DNA of 64,000 nucleotides from Waddlia chondrophila WSU 86-1044 (GTDB lineage Bacteria; Chlamydiota; Chlamydiia; Chlamydiales; Waddliaceae), in NCBI RefSeq assembly GCF_000092785.1, contig NC_014225.1, positions 1,687,340 to 1,751,339 on the forward strand, given 5' to 3'. The position numbers and the translations under genes were made by a program. Each line of letters begins with the position of its first letter. The stretch's first letter is position 1. This document shows, one piece after another, positions 24,837 to 34,307 of this stretch. The notes beneath the pieces are model-generated. The model saw only the letters and a list, made by a program, of their open reading frames with translations, was not told where the DNA came from and did no database searches.

Positions 24837-25788
24837 CAAGCGCACCTTGTGTGCTCATTTATTTTTTTGCCTGCTGCTTTTTTGTAGCTGCAATCCTCGG
24901 AGCTGCAGCCTTGAGCCGCGCATCTGCTACACACCTCATCCAAAATATATGGATGCCTTGCCTTCCGCATTTTCCCCTTTAAATGAAGAGGATTTGCGTC
25001 AGGAATGGGGAAAAGAGCTTAAAATCGCGCAAGCGTTAGCTCGCGAAGGCGATCTTTACCGGGCAATTACAGGGTTTAAGCGAGCACGCATCCTCATGCC
25101 GCAGGACAATAAAGGGCGCTTGCTACAGGCGGATTTTTGCATCTTTCAAGCTTACTGGCAAGGAAGCAGATATTGCGAGGCAATTGAACAGTTCGAAAAC
25201 ACGCCTCTCTGTTCTGTTTCCAGCTCGTTTCCTTCATTCCGGGAAATGTTAATCATGCTCTTTGACGCTTATCATCGCACAAACCAACTGGAAAAAGCAC
25301 ACGCCGTCATGCTCTTAATGGATAAAGGCGACCCGGAATCAGCCTTCACCCTTAAACTTTTTTCCAACCTCGATCAAGGCAACCTCAATGCCGCGCTCTC
25401 TTATGCATACAATACTGAGGAGCAAGAAGAGATCGAACGGTTCAGCCAAACCTACAGCCTATGTGCAAAATCGGTGCGCAAAGCACAAACATTGAATGCC
25501 ATCCTTCCGGGTGCCGGATACTATTACGTCGGGCAAAAAAAATCAGCATTAACCTCTTTTGTGATCAACACAGTATTTACCGCTTCAGCCTACTATTTTT
25601 TCAGAGATGGCAACTGGGGTGCCGGGATCATTGCAACAAGCCTTGAGTTTGGCTGGTATTTCGGAGGGATCAACGGCGCCGGTTTGGCAGCAAAAGAGTG
25701 GAACGAAAACCTCTATGAAAACCTGGGCCAGGAGTTGATGATTCGAAAAAAATATTTCCCCGTTCTCATGCTGGAGACCTCATTCTGA
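24823..25788 (+). CDS. TPR-type lipoprotein-like protein with DUF5683-like C terminus
   Basis: An ATG at 24823 (MNVNSKRT) gives 321 residues and overlaps the cdsC 3' end by 14 bases; an ATG at 24778 would overlap by 59 bases and add 15 residues with no signal-peptide logic. MNVNSKRTLCAHLFFCLLLF is a signal sequence followed by a Cys-Ser-Cys-Asn stretch, a possible but atypical lipobox. Residues 40-215 carry TPR-like helices (LAREGDLYRAITGFKRARIL). The C-terminal region has NAILPGAGYYYVGQKKSALT followed by hydrophobic segments (SFVINTVFTASAYYFF), as in DUF5683-like membrane domains. The gene is coupled to the secretin and to a YidD-like gene, suggesting a role in envelope assembly. Confidence 0.78.
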   Translation: MNVNSKRTLCAHLFFCLLLFCSCNPRSCSLEPRICYTPHPKYMDALPSAFSPLNEEDLRQEWGKELKIAQALAREGDLYRAITGFKRARILMPQDNKGRLLQADFCIFQAYWQGSRYCEAIEQFENTPLCSVSSSFPSFREMLIMLFDAYHRTNQLEKAHAVMLLMDKGDPESAFTLKLFSNLDQGNLNAALSYAYNTEEQEEIERFSQTYSLCAKSVRKAQTLNAILPGAGYYYVGQKKSALTSFVINTVFTASAYYFFRDGNWGAGIIATSLEFGWYFGGINGAGLAAKEWNENLYENLGQELMIRKKYFPVLMLETSF

Positions 25789-26150
25789 TGATGGCAAAAA
25801 CCGTGCTATGCTGCATTTTTCTTCACTCCGCACTCATCGCCGAAGATCCTTGGGGAAAAGGGTGCGCACTCGTTTGCAAGCCCTATGAACGGTCGAAAAA
25901 GCCGCGTTCCTTTATAGGGGAAAACCTGATCCGATTCCATAAAAGAGTAATCTCTCCTGCAGACGGCCCTCGCAGCCATCATAAGCCCAACAGCTCTCAA
26001 TACACCATCGATGCCATGCGCAAATACGGATTCTTTCAAGGGTATCTTATGGGCTGCGACCGTTTAATGAGAGAAAATGAAGATCCTTGGATCTATCAAA
26101 CAGTGATGGATGAAAAAGGAGAAACTTTTAAATGGGATCCGGTAAAATAA
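25788..26150 (+). CDS. YidD-like membrane protein insertion efficiency factor, divergent
   Basis: This 120-residue product overlaps the preceding stop by one base (TGATG), so translation is coupled. Residues 1-19 form a signal-like segment. Residues 43-100 match YidD in order: LIRFHKRVISPADGPRSHHKPNSSQYTIDA (key residues), MRKYGFFQGYLMGCDRL and EDPW. YidD proteins assist YidC and Sec insertion at the membrane. The usual Cys in YPTCSQY is Ser here (KPNSSQY) and other Cys of the family are gone. A signal peptide is not usual either, so this may be an exported member acting in the envelope. The 3' end overlaps the 3' end of the convergent sulP gene by 23 bases (26128-26150). Confidence 0.8.
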   Translation: MMAKTVLCCIFLHSALIAEDPWGKGCALVCKPYERSKKPRSFIGENLIRFHKRVISPADGPRSHHKPNSSQYTIDAMRKYGFFQGYLMGCDRLMRENEDPWIYQTVMDEKGETFKWDPVK

Positions 26151-27960
26151 CCGCTGTCCCTGGCACTTCCTCTGAGACTCTCACCTCTTGTTGTTCTTCC
26201 ACCTTTGCAAGAGTTTTTGCCCGTTGCACCGCCTTATTGAAGTAAGCATTGGGATTGGCGTCATTGATGACAAAAAGATTCTCTTTTCCAATCAGCTTCA
26301 CAAGACCGGATCCACTCATCACTTCCCAAACATGAAGCGTCAAACCGGATAAAATCAGGTATCTTCCGGAAGAGAGCAGATAATCGTGCAGCTGCTGCAA
26401 AGCCATGCAAGAGGTGGCATCGATATCGCGGGCATTTTTCAATTGTAAAATAATCACTTTTGTCGATGATTCATCTTCAGCAATCGATTTCAACGCTGCT
26501 TGAAAAAGATCTGCTGCACCAAAAAACAACTCCCCTTTGACTTTAATGAACCGGATCGCTGTCATTTCATCTTTGGAGCAAAACTCCAAGCTTTTGATTC
26601 TTCCGTTATCATCGACAAGATATTGCTGCACTTGAGGCACAGCGGCTTTTTTCAAATACAGTGTAATGGATAAGCTGACACCAATAAAAAACGCGACATC
26701 GATACTGAAAACAAGACAAGAGAGGAAAGTGGTCAGAAAGACAAAGGCGTCCGAACTAGTTGCTTTTAAGCAAAGGAGCAGCTGCCTTTTTTTAATAAGA
26801 TTTCCAGCTGTCATTAAGAGCAGCGCAGACAACGCCGCCAATGGAATTTTTACAACATAATCTCCAAATACATAGAGAATAAAACCTACCATGCCTGCAC
26901 CAAACATAGCAGCCAGCCGCGTTTGCGCTCCGCTTTCGAAATTGAGGGTTGTGCGCGATGTCGATCCTGAAATGGGCATTGCTCCGCACACTGCCGATGT
27001 TAAATTTCCCATCCCCAATCCAAGAATTTCCTGATTAATGGAAATCCGCTGCCCTGAGTTCGATGCAATTGTCTTAGCGACAGCGCTCGTTTCAAGAATG
27101 CTCAGCAACGCCACTGCAAATGCGATAGGGAGCAGTTTGTTCATGATTTTAAAATCAAAGTAGGGCAGCATCAATTTCGGCGTCAATTCACCAATATCTC
27201 CGGTATCTCCGATTGTAGCTACCTGGTCTACACCACCAATCATCAGATAGCTGCAAAGAGATAAGATTGCGGTGGTCGCGATGTAGGTGATCAGTGCATA
27301 GGGAATTCCCCTTCCCATTCTTTTCAGGCTGACAAGCAGCAGCAAACTGCCAAGACCGACTGTAAGCGTTTGCCAATGTGTTTGATGCAGATAAAAAATA
27401 AAGTAAAACGCTTTGGCAAATAGAGAGTTGACCCCTTCCATTGGAGGGATGCCGAAAAATACAAATAATTGGTTGATCACGATCGCTGCAGCAGCTCCCA
27501 TAACATATCCCAATACCACGGAATAGCTGATAAATTGGGTCAGGCGTCCCAGCTTAAAACTTGCTGCCAAAAGATGGATCACTGCCACCAACCCCGCAAG
27601 CTGCGTCATCACCTGAAAGGCGATCATGTCCCTTTCAGCTCCGGTCAACTCCCGGAAATGGGCGTACAAAATCTCAGCTGTTCCGTATTGGATTAAAATC
27701 GCAATTGCATTGCTTGGTCCGACCACTAGATGTTTGGAAGAGCCGAAAAACGCAGCGATCATGCATGAAAAGATCGCTGCAAAAAGTCCTGTTGAAAGAG
27801 GGAGTCCGGCGACTAGGGCATAAGCCATCGCTTGCGGCAGCGTCAAAAGAGAAACAGAAATCCCTGCCATGAGATCTTTATGCAGCTTTTTAAAGCTGTA
27901 TCCCTTAAACTCGTTTTTATACGGAAAAAAGGAGATGTCGTCAAAATAGTGGAATTTCAT
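26128..27960 (-). CDS. SulP-family anion transporter with STAS domain
   Basis: The 610-residue protein belongs to the SulP (SLC26-type) family of sulfate, bicarbonate and dicarboxylate transporters. Residues about 20-430 hold 10 or more hydrophobic helices; the family motifs are visible (SVSLLTLPQAMAYALVAGLP at about 34-53 and SNSGQRISINQEILGLG mid-protein). Residues about 465-565 are a cytosolic STAS domain (VIILQLKNARDIDATSCMA). The substrate cannot be read from sequence. The start at 27960 (ATG, MKFHYFDDISFF) is conserved in style; the divergent intergenic region separates it from der. Its 3' end overlaps the YidD-like gene. Confidence 0.92.
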   Translation of the reverse strand: MKFHYFDDISFFPYKNEFKGYSFKKLHKDLMAGISVSLLTLPQAMAYALVAGLPLSTGLFAAIFSCMIAAFFGSSKHLVVGPSNAIAILIQYGTAEILYAHFRELTGAERDMIAFQVMTQLAGLVAVIHLLAASFKLGRLTQFISYSVVLGYVMGAAAAIVINQLFVFFGIPPMEGVNSLFAKAFYFIFYLHQTHWQTLTVGLGSLLLLVSLKRMGRGIPYALITYIATTAILSLCSYLMIGGVDQVATIGDTGDIGELTPKLMLPYFDFKIMNKLLPIAFAVALLSILETSAVAKTIASNSGQRISINQEILGLGMGNLTSAVCGAMPISGSTSRTTLNFESGAQTRLAAMFGAGMVGFILYVFGDYVVKIPLAALSALLLMTAGNLIKKRQLLLCLKATSSDAFVFLTTFLSCLVFSIDVAFFIGVSLSITLYLKKAAVPQVQQYLVDDNGRIKSLEFCSKDEMTAIRFIKVKGELFFGAADLFQAALKSIAEDESSTKVIILQLKNARDIDATSCMALQQLHDYLLSSGRYLILSGLTLHVWEVMSGSGLVKLIGKENLFVINDANPNAYFNKAVQRAKTLAKVEEQQEVRVSEEVPGTAVILPDPI

Positions 27961-28087
27961 GCCATCGATTTCCGAGAATAATAAGTAAAATTATACGTAT
28001 TACGCTAAAAATCATCAAGAAATTTTATCTTTAATTTTATTATCTATTCATTTAAAATCCCCTATAAAAATTATTATCCGCATCCTT

Positions 28088-29452
28088 ATGTCAAACAAAC
28101 CTAAATTAGCTATCGTCGGCCGCCCTAATGTGGGGAAATCTTCTTTATTTAATCGCATTTGCAAGAAGCGGATGGCTATTGTAGATGAAGCTGAAGGGAT
28201 CACCCGGGATCGTCTTTACGCTGAGGCAGACTGTTTTGGCAAAGAGTTTGAGGTGATTGACACAGGGGGGATCAATCCCCGCTCTCAGGTTCCATTTAAC
28301 GAACAGATCATGAGACAGGCTGAAATCGCAATTGAGGAGGCGGACGGTTTAATTTTGGCAGTGGATGCGCATACGGGAATTACCGATTTGGACCACGAAG
28401 TAGCTCGAGTACTACTCCATACCAATAAGCCTGTGACGGTAGCAGTAAACAAAATCGATCATTTGGGCCAGATTGATTTGGTTCATGAATTTTACGGATT
28501 AGGTTTTGAGCATTGTGTGGGTGTTTCGGCAGAGCAGAACTTTCAGATTGCGGAGTTATTGGAAAGCATTGTTTCACGCCTCTCTTCCCCTATTGAAAAA
28601 GAAGAAGAGCTGGACACATCGATTAAGGTAGCAATCATTGGCCGTCCTAATGTTGGGAAGTCGACATTGACAAATTACCTGCTTGACGAAGAGCGGTGTC
28701 TAGTCAGTCCAATTCCTGGAACGACACGCGACAGCGTGGATGTGCGGGTGTCTCACGATGATGAGATTTATACATTCATTGATACGGCCGGGATTCGGCG
28801 CAAAGGTGCTGAGCATGAAGCTGTGGATAAATTTGCGGCTATCCGTACCCAGAGAGCGATTGAGCGGTGTGATATTTGTCTGTTGATGGTGGATGCGCAG
28901 CAGGGGATCACAGCTCAGGAGAAACGGATTGCGAAGATGATTGAAAAGGAAGGGAAGTGCTGCATTGTTCTTCTCAATAAATGGGATTTGGTCAAAGGCT
29001 TCCGGATGGAGCATTGCTTCCGCGAGATTGAGGAAGAAATCCATTTCCTGCGTTATTGTCCTAAAATTATTCTTTCTGCTGAAACGGGGCGCAATGTAGA
29101 GAAGATTTTTCCGACAATTCGCGAGGTGCGGCAAGAGTCTTTAAAACGGGTCTCAACGGGTGAGTTGAACAAATTTGTGGAAGAAGCGATCCGGCAGAAC
29201 CATCCTCCGATGATCCGAGGCAAGCGTCTGCGCATTTACTATCTGGCGCAAGTGTCTACTGAACCTCCAACATTTGTGTTATTTATCAATCATCAGGATT
29301 TAATGGCGGAGTCCTGGCGCAAGTATTTGATCAATCAATTTCGCAAAGTGTACCGATTTACAGGAGCGCCTTTAGTCTTTTATACGAAGAGCAAGCCGAA
29401 GGAATCTAAGAAGCGCGGAACGCATTCCCAGACAGCTTTAGGAGAAGCTTAA
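28088..29452 (+). CDS. der: Ribosome-biogenesis GTPase Der (EngA)
   Basis: Der is an essential GTPase needed for assembly of the 50S ribosomal subunit. The 454-residue protein has two tandem G domains, each with a GRPNVGKS motif (near residues 9-17 and 182-190), switch G3 motifs DTGGI and DTAGI, and NKxD motifs (NKID and NKWD). A KH-like C-terminal domain follows (RGKRLRIYYLAQVSTEPPTF), with a Lys-rich tail. ATG at 28088 lacks a clear Shine-Dalgarno sequence; a TATAAA at 28063-28068 lies 20 bases before it. The 127-bp space to the divergent sulP gene is AT-rich and must contain both promoters. In Chlamydia, der is CT703. Confidence 0.97.
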   Translation: MSNKPKLAIVGRPNVGKSSLFNRICKKRMAIVDEAEGITRDRLYAEADCFGKEFEVIDTGGINPRSQVPFNEQIMRQAEIAIEEADGLILAVDAHTGITDLDHEVARVLLHTNKPVTVAVNKIDHLGQIDLVHEFYGLGFEHCVGVSAEQNFQIAELLESIVSRLSSPIEKEEELDTSIKVAIIGRPNVGKSTLTNYLLDEERCLVSPIPGTTRDSVDVRVSHDDEIYTFIDTAGIRRKGAEHEAVDKFAAIRTQRAIERCDICLLMVDAQQGITAQEKRIAKMIEKEGKCCIVLLNKWDLVKGFRMEHCFREIEEEIHFLRYCPKIILSAETGRNVEKIFPTIREVRQESLKRVSTGELNKFVEEAIRQNHPPMIRGKRLRIYYLAQVSTEPPTFVLFINHQDLMAESWRKYLINQFRKVYRFTGAPLVFYTKSKPKESKKRGTHSQTALGEA

Positions 29453-29461
29453 AACAGTATA

Positions 29462-32400
29462 CTATTTTTCTAGACCTGTAAAAGAAAGAAGCTCGATCAG
29501 CTCCTGGCGATCGAAAGCTTTCATAAAACGGTGGTCATCCACGCCAATCACCTCTTCCATCAATCGACCCTTGCGCGTGATCATCTCATCGATCCGCTCT
29601 TCAAATGTTCCCAATGTCACCAACTTGAACACCTGCACCCCCCTCTGCTGACCGATGCGATGCACGCGGTCTGTCGCCTGATCCTCGCGAGCAGCATTCC
29701 ACCAACGATCATAATGAATCACGACAGAAGCTGCAGTAAGATCAATCCCAAGACCTGCCGCCTGCAAGGAACCAAGAAAAACCTTGCATCGGGAATCTGC
29801 ATTGAAGCGCCGCACAACCTCTCCCCGATCAAGCGTCGCTCCACGAATCGTCGCATACCCAATCCTTTGCTCATCCAGGTACTGCTGCATAATATCCAGC
29901 ATGGCAAGATACTGAGAAAAAACAACGACCTTCTGATCGCTCTCAAGCGCTTCAGAAATCAATTCTTTAAATAATTCCCATTTTCCCGATTGATATTTGT
30001 CATAATCTACAGGGTTTTTTAAATAAGCTGCAGGATGATTGCAAATTTGCTTCAAACTGGAAAGGAGACTGAACACATGAAGATAAGGGATAGGAGAAGT
30101 TTGGTCGTTTAACTCCCTGATCAAATTCCCGCGCATCTTGTCCAATAACTCCGCATAGAGGATCTTTTGATCAAGAGAAAGCTCGCAATGTGCCACCTGT
30201 TCAACCTTTTCCGGCAAATCAAGCAGCACCTCCTCTTTTCTACGGCGTAAAATAAACGGCTTGATAAAGCGGGAGAGAAGCTCTCGACGTTCCTGACTCT
30301 TCTCTTTTTCTATGGGAATGACAAAAAAATCTCTAAAAGCTTTTTCCTGCATCATGTAACCCGGCAAAATAAGATCGAAAAGCGATTTTAACTCCCGCAA
30401 ACGGTTCTCAATCGGCGTTCCCGTTAAACCAACTTTCACGTTTGCCCGTACATCCTTCAACGAGAGGTGAATGCGGCTTTTTTGATTCTTTGCAGACTGG
30501 ATTTCGTCAAAAACCGCCACATCAAAACGAATTTTAGAAAGCGCCTTTACCTCTCTGCGCCAAATCCCGTAAGAAGTGAGCAGGATATCGTCTTCCTTAT
30601 GAAATCCTTCCATCGAACGCCCTGTGCCATGGAAAGTTCTCACTGTCAACTGCGGCAAAAACTCCTTTAATTTATCTTCCCAATGATAAATCACCGAAGT
30701 GGGGCAAACGATTAAAAAAGGCTGCGGACGAACCTGCGATTTTCTGGCAGCAGCGATCAACGCCATCGATTGATGAGTCTTTCCCAGTCCCATATCATCG
30801 CATAAAAGGCCGGATAAACCGCTTTGGTAGAGAAACCAGAGCCATTTCACTCCCAATTCTTGATAAGGCCTTAATTGGCTTTTCAACAAAGAACAGTCAG
30901 GAAAGATAGCGGTTTGAGAGGAAATCAGTTCATCCAACACTCCTTTTCCACTCAAAACAGTTGGTGGATCAAATGCAGCAAGGCGGATGAGATCCAATGG
31001 CATCAAACGCATCGGCTCGCCAACTGAAGCCTCTTTCATCCATTGAAACCTTGCCTGCTTTGTATCAACAAGCCCAGCATTTGAGAAGAGAAACCGCCTT
31101 CCGCTTTTCAAAGTTTCGCAAATATCTTTAACCGAAATTCTGCCGGCAGTTGTTTGATAATACGCATTGACTTCATAAGCTTTTCCTTTTTTTACAACCG
31201 CTTCGATGACAAGCTGCATAGCAGCATCTCTTCTCAGCTGAGGATCAAGTTCTAAAATCGAATCTTTCATCTGCTCGATTTCCAAAGTCAAAAAAGCAGG
31301 GAAAGCATCTTTTGTAATCGTCACAATATGCATAAATCGGTCAGGAAGGCGCAGCTCAGGAGGAAGAACTGCAAACCCTTTTCCCTTCTGATAAACGAAC
31401 TCTTCGAAATACTGGATATGCTCAGGGTCTACTCCATCGTGAAGCTTAAACATCGGCGTAATGATGATCGTCTCCGGATTGAGGAGCTCCACTTTCAATC
31501 CAGATTGCTTTACGGGACAATTTTGAGAAAACATTCCGGGAACCGCTTCTAAGTCCTCTCTGTGCTTTCTGAGAAAAAAAGGAAGCTGCGCGGAAGGGAT
31601 CACCAACTGATCTTCAATCGGGAGTTGAAGATGGGACAAGGATTTTGGATAGAATCCCCTCTCCTTCAAATACACCCACTGACCAAAATCTTTTCCTTCT
31701 TCCCCATCCTCGATTAGAGCTGCCCGCGACAAAGTCAACTCCCCTTTATCAGACATTTCATAAACAAGTGTCGTTTCAATTCCAGCCAAATGGATTTGAA
31801 ATCCGGGTTGCTGATCAAGCCAATGCTTATGAGAGGAAACGAAGGAAACTACCTTGTCCGCTTCAATCTCTGTTTTAACCCGATTAAAAATCACCCCATC
31901 AAGATAAAAAAAGCCTCCTGTCTTGCTATATCCCCAGTGCCCGAAAATAGCGTCAAGCATCCCAACACCGGGAAGGGTCATTTTGATCTGCAAATTCCAT
32001 TCAGAATCAAAAGATAAGTCATAAGCAACATCCATAGGATGTAAATGCAGCGGCTTTGAGGTCATCAGTTCCGCAACCAGGTCTCCGTATTGATCAAGCA
32101 CTTCCTCTACAGCCAATGATTTTAATAAAAGAGGGTGCTTTTCTTTCAGATAGAAACCGACCTTGGGAAGATAGATCCATTGCCCGACAACAACCCCTTG
32201 ACTGATCAGTTCATCGCTCCGATCCATCGAACCAGGGACGATCTGAAACTGAAGGCGTTCGTCATCAAATGTGATCGCTTTAATGGATTCCTGCATACTC
32301 TGCACAACGAGGGGAGCATTGACAGACTCCAATACAGGAACAAGATCGGGCCACCATTTTCGATCAATCTCAATCCATCCTTCCATATCGGTAAAAAAAA

Positions 32401-33076
32401 CATTGATACGAGAAGGAAACCCTTCTTCATCATAATTGAAGGTGACCTCAAAGGGGCGGTTCAACTCTTGTTCCAGCATCAGCCAATGAGCAAGGTCATT
32501 CCAGAATGAAAGCTCAAAACTTAAGCTTCGACTAGGTCTTCCCTCTTTCCATCGCTGAATCTCGTGAATGGACAGATTGGAAAACTTAAGAGAAGTCTCT
32601 TCTGTTTCCACCGGCCTTTCCAACAACCTTTCACGCAACTCCTTTTCTCCTTTCTCTGTCAACGGCATGATTTCGCAAAAACTGCCGATACGGATCAGCT
32701 TCCCTTGACGGGAAACCATAGAAAGGTCATCACCAAATTCCTGGTAGGCAATTTGCGCTAATGCATGCCAAAACGAACGTTCGAATCGGACGTGCAACGG
32801 ACGTCGATGAGAGCCATAAATCGCAAGAAGAGCTGCCGCTAAATGCGGACAAGCGGCAACATCCCCTCTGTCTTCGCAAGAGCAGAAACAGTCTTTTAAT
32901 TTATGCTTATCATCAAACTGGATGAACGACCAAACGGAATTGCCTTCTTTTGGGAGCACAATCTGGACTTGATAAGTCCCTCCGGAAAATTCCATGGCTG
33001 CCACGCAGGTTTCCGAAAGAAGCTTGAGCGCTTCCTCTTTAAAGGGCTGGAATTTTTCCGGAAGTTTTGAAGCCAA
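29462..33076 (-). CDS. SWIM-domain SNF2-family ATPase/helicase
   Basis: This 1204-residue protein starts with TTG at 33076 (TAGGTG upstream; no nearby ATG). It belongs to the SNF2/RapA-like group that remodels nucleoprotein complexes. An N-terminal SWIM zinc finger is visible (C65xC67x8C76PH78). Then follow long beta-rich accessory domains (to about 730), SNF2_N with DDMGLGKTHQS near 759, DEIQSAKN near 860 and LTGTPIENRL, and Helicase_C with the terminal RVHRIGQ near 1138. Chlamydia has two similar genes (CT555, CT708). It lies 50 bases downstream of ald on the same strand, so cotranscription is possible. The 3' end is convergent with der (9 bases apart). Confidence 0.95.
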   Translation of the reverse strand: MASKLPEKFQPFKEEALKLLSETCVAAMEFSGGTYQVQIVLPKEGNSVWSFIQFDDKHKLKDCFCSCEDRGDVAACPHLAAALLAIYGSHRRPLHVRFERSFWHALAQIAYQEFGDDLSMVSRQGKLIRIGSFCEIMPLTEKGEKELRERLLERPVETEETSLKFSNLSIHEIQRWKEGRPSRSLSFELSFWNDLAHWLMLEQELNRPFEVTFNYDEEGFPSRINVFFTDMEGWIEIDRKWWPDLVPVLESVNAPLVVQSMQESIKAITFDDERLQFQIVPGSMDRSDELISQGVVVGQWIYLPKVGFYLKEKHPLLLKSLAVEEVLDQYGDLVAELMTSKPLHLHPMDVAYDLSFDSEWNLQIKMTLPGVGMLDAIFGHWGYSKTGGFFYLDGVIFNRVKTEIEADKVVSFVSSHKHWLDQQPGFQIHLAGIETTLVYEMSDKGELTLSRAALIEDGEEGKDFGQWVYLKERGFYPKSLSHLQLPIEDQLVIPSAQLPFFLRKHREDLEAVPGMFSQNCPVKQSGLKVELLNPETIIITPMFKLHDGVDPEHIQYFEEFVYQKGKGFAVLPPELRLPDRFMHIVTITKDAFPAFLTLEIEQMKDSILELDPQLRRDAAMQLVIEAVVKKGKAYEVNAYYQTTAGRISVKDICETLKSGRRFLFSNAGLVDTKQARFQWMKEASVGEPMRLMPLDLIRLAAFDPPTVLSGKGVLDELISSQTAIFPDCSLLKSQLRPYQELGVKWLWFLYQSGLSGLLCDDMGLGKTHQSMALIAAARKSQVRPQPFLIVCPTSVIYHWEDKLKEFLPQLTVRTFHGTGRSMEGFHKEDDILLTSYGIWRREVKALSKIRFDVAVFDEIQSAKNQKSRIHLSLKDVRANVKVGLTGTPIENRLRELKSLFDLILPGYMMQEKAFRDFFVIPIEKEKSQERRELLSRFIKPFILRRRKEEVLLDLPEKVEQVAHCELSLDQKILYAELLDKMRGNLIRELNDQTSPIPYLHVFSLLSSLKQICNHPAAYLKNPVDYDKYQSGKWELFKELISEALESDQKVVVFSQYLAMLDIMQQYLDEQRIGYATIRGATLDRGEVVRRFNADSRCKVFLGSLQAAGLGIDLTAASVVIHYDRWWNAAREDQATDRVHRIGQQRGVQVFKLVTLGTFEERIDEMITRKGRLMEEVIGVDDHRFMKAFDRQELIELLSFTGLEK

Positions 33077-33126
33077 CTTAGCACCTAATCATGAGAATTT
33101 TTTTCAAAAATTTTCATAGCTGGGTA

Positions 33127-34236
33127 CTAGAGGATCTCTTGCGGCGGAACGTATGCATACCCTAAATCATGCGCAACAGAAATGTTGGTCACGCTGCCGT
33201 GATGCACGTTCAGTCCTTCAAGCAGTCCAGAATTCTCCTTTAAAGCCTTGCGGTAGCCTTTGTTTGCAATTTCCAAAGCATATTCCATTGTTGCATTCGT
33301 CAAAGCCATGGTTGCAGTTTTTGCGCATGCACCGGGCATATTTGTCACGCAATAGTGGAGCACTCCCTCTTCCACATAAGTGGGATTACCATGCGTTGTT
33401 GGCCGGGATGTCTCAGCACACCCCCCCTGGTCAATTGCAACATCAACAATCACCGATCCGGGAATCATCTTGCGAAGCATCGAACGAGAGATTAGCTTAG
33501 GAGCTTTTTTTCCTGGAATTAGCACAGCTCCGATCACTAAATCTGCCCACTTCAGCACATTTTCCAATTCTGCTGCGCTCGAATAAAGGGTTTTTAATTT
33601 CGGAGCGTATTGCGCGTCCAGATATCTCAAACGCTCAAGGCTTCGGTCTAAAATCGCCACATTCGCCCCTAAGCCCATTGCCATGCGGGCAGCTTCTGTT
33701 CCAACAACGCCTCCGCCGATCACGACAACATTGGCAGGAAAAACGCCTGGAACTCCTCCAAGAAGCAAGCCTTTGCCACCATTATTCATCTGCAAAGAAA
33801 CCGCTCCTGCCTGAATGGCAATCCTCCCGGCAATCTCACTCATAGGGACAAGAAGCGGCAGCCTGCCTAGAGCATCGGTGACCGTTTCATAAGCAATTCC
33901 CACCACTTTTTTTTCCAAAAGCGCTTCGGTCTGCTCCGGATCGGGAGCAAGGTGGAGATAACAAAAGAGGATCTGGCCTTCAAAAAGAAGGGGAAACTCG
34001 CTTGGCTGCGGTTCTTTGACCTTAACGATCATCTCCGATTGATAGACCTCTTTCGGACCGGCAACGATTTCCGCGCCAGCCTCCTGAAATAAAGCATCGC
34101 TGAAACCGATTTTCTCGCCGGCGTTTGCCTCAACGACAACCCGATGGCCGGCATCAACGAAAGCGCGCACCATCTGAGGCGTAGCTCCAACGCGATATTC
34201 ATGTTCCTTGATCTCTTTTGGAATCCCTATAATCAT
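33127..34236 (-). CDS. ald: Alanine dehydrogenase
   Basis: This enzyme catalyses L-alanine + NAD+ + water to pyruvate + NH3 + NADH, reversibly. The 369-residue length and the family motifs fit: N-terminal MIIGIPKEIKEHEYRVG; VVVIGGGVVGTEAARMAMGLGA as the NAD-binding Rossmann motif near residues 168-190; SVIVDVAIDQGGCAETSRPTTH with the catalytic region; and a conserved C-terminal region. It begins at an ATG at 34236 with a good sigma66-type promoter 33 bases upstream. It may help interconvert amino acids and pyruvate, and it links logically with the large glutamate dehydrogenase and the decarboxylase in this window, although they are not neighbours. Confidence 0.96.
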   Translation of the reverse strand: MIIGIPKEIKEHEYRVGATPQMVRAFVDAGHRVVVEANAGEKIGFSDALFQEAGAEIVAGPKEVYQSEMIVKVKEPQPSEFPLLFEGQILFCYLHLAPDPEQTEALLEKKVVGIAYETVTDALGRLPLLVPMSEIAGRIAIQAGAVSLQMNNGGKGLLLGGVPGVFPANVVVIGGGVVGTEAARMAMGLGANVAILDRSLERLRYLDAQYAPKLKTLYSSAAELENVLKWADLVIGAVLIPGKKAPKLISRSMLRKMIPGSVIVDVAIDQGGCAETSRPTTHGNPTYVEEGVLHYCVTNMPGACAKTATMALTNATMEYALEIANKGYRKALKENSGLLEGLNVHHGSVTNISVAHDLGYAYVPPQEIL

Positions 34237-34268
34237 AACTTTAACCTCAATGATAAAAATGGAGATAT

Positions 34269-34298
34269 AGTATAACTGAAAAAAGATCCGAATGTCCA
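34269..34298 (-). promoter_or_regulatory. Sigma66-type promoter of ald
   Basis: On the reverse strand TGGACA (34298-34293) and TATACT (34274-34269) are separated by 18 bases, about 33 bases upstream of the ald ATG. The elements lie in the 71-bp gap between smc and ald, so ald can be expressed independently of smc. Confidence 0.6.
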
Positions 34299-34307
34299 GA
34301 GAACGAT

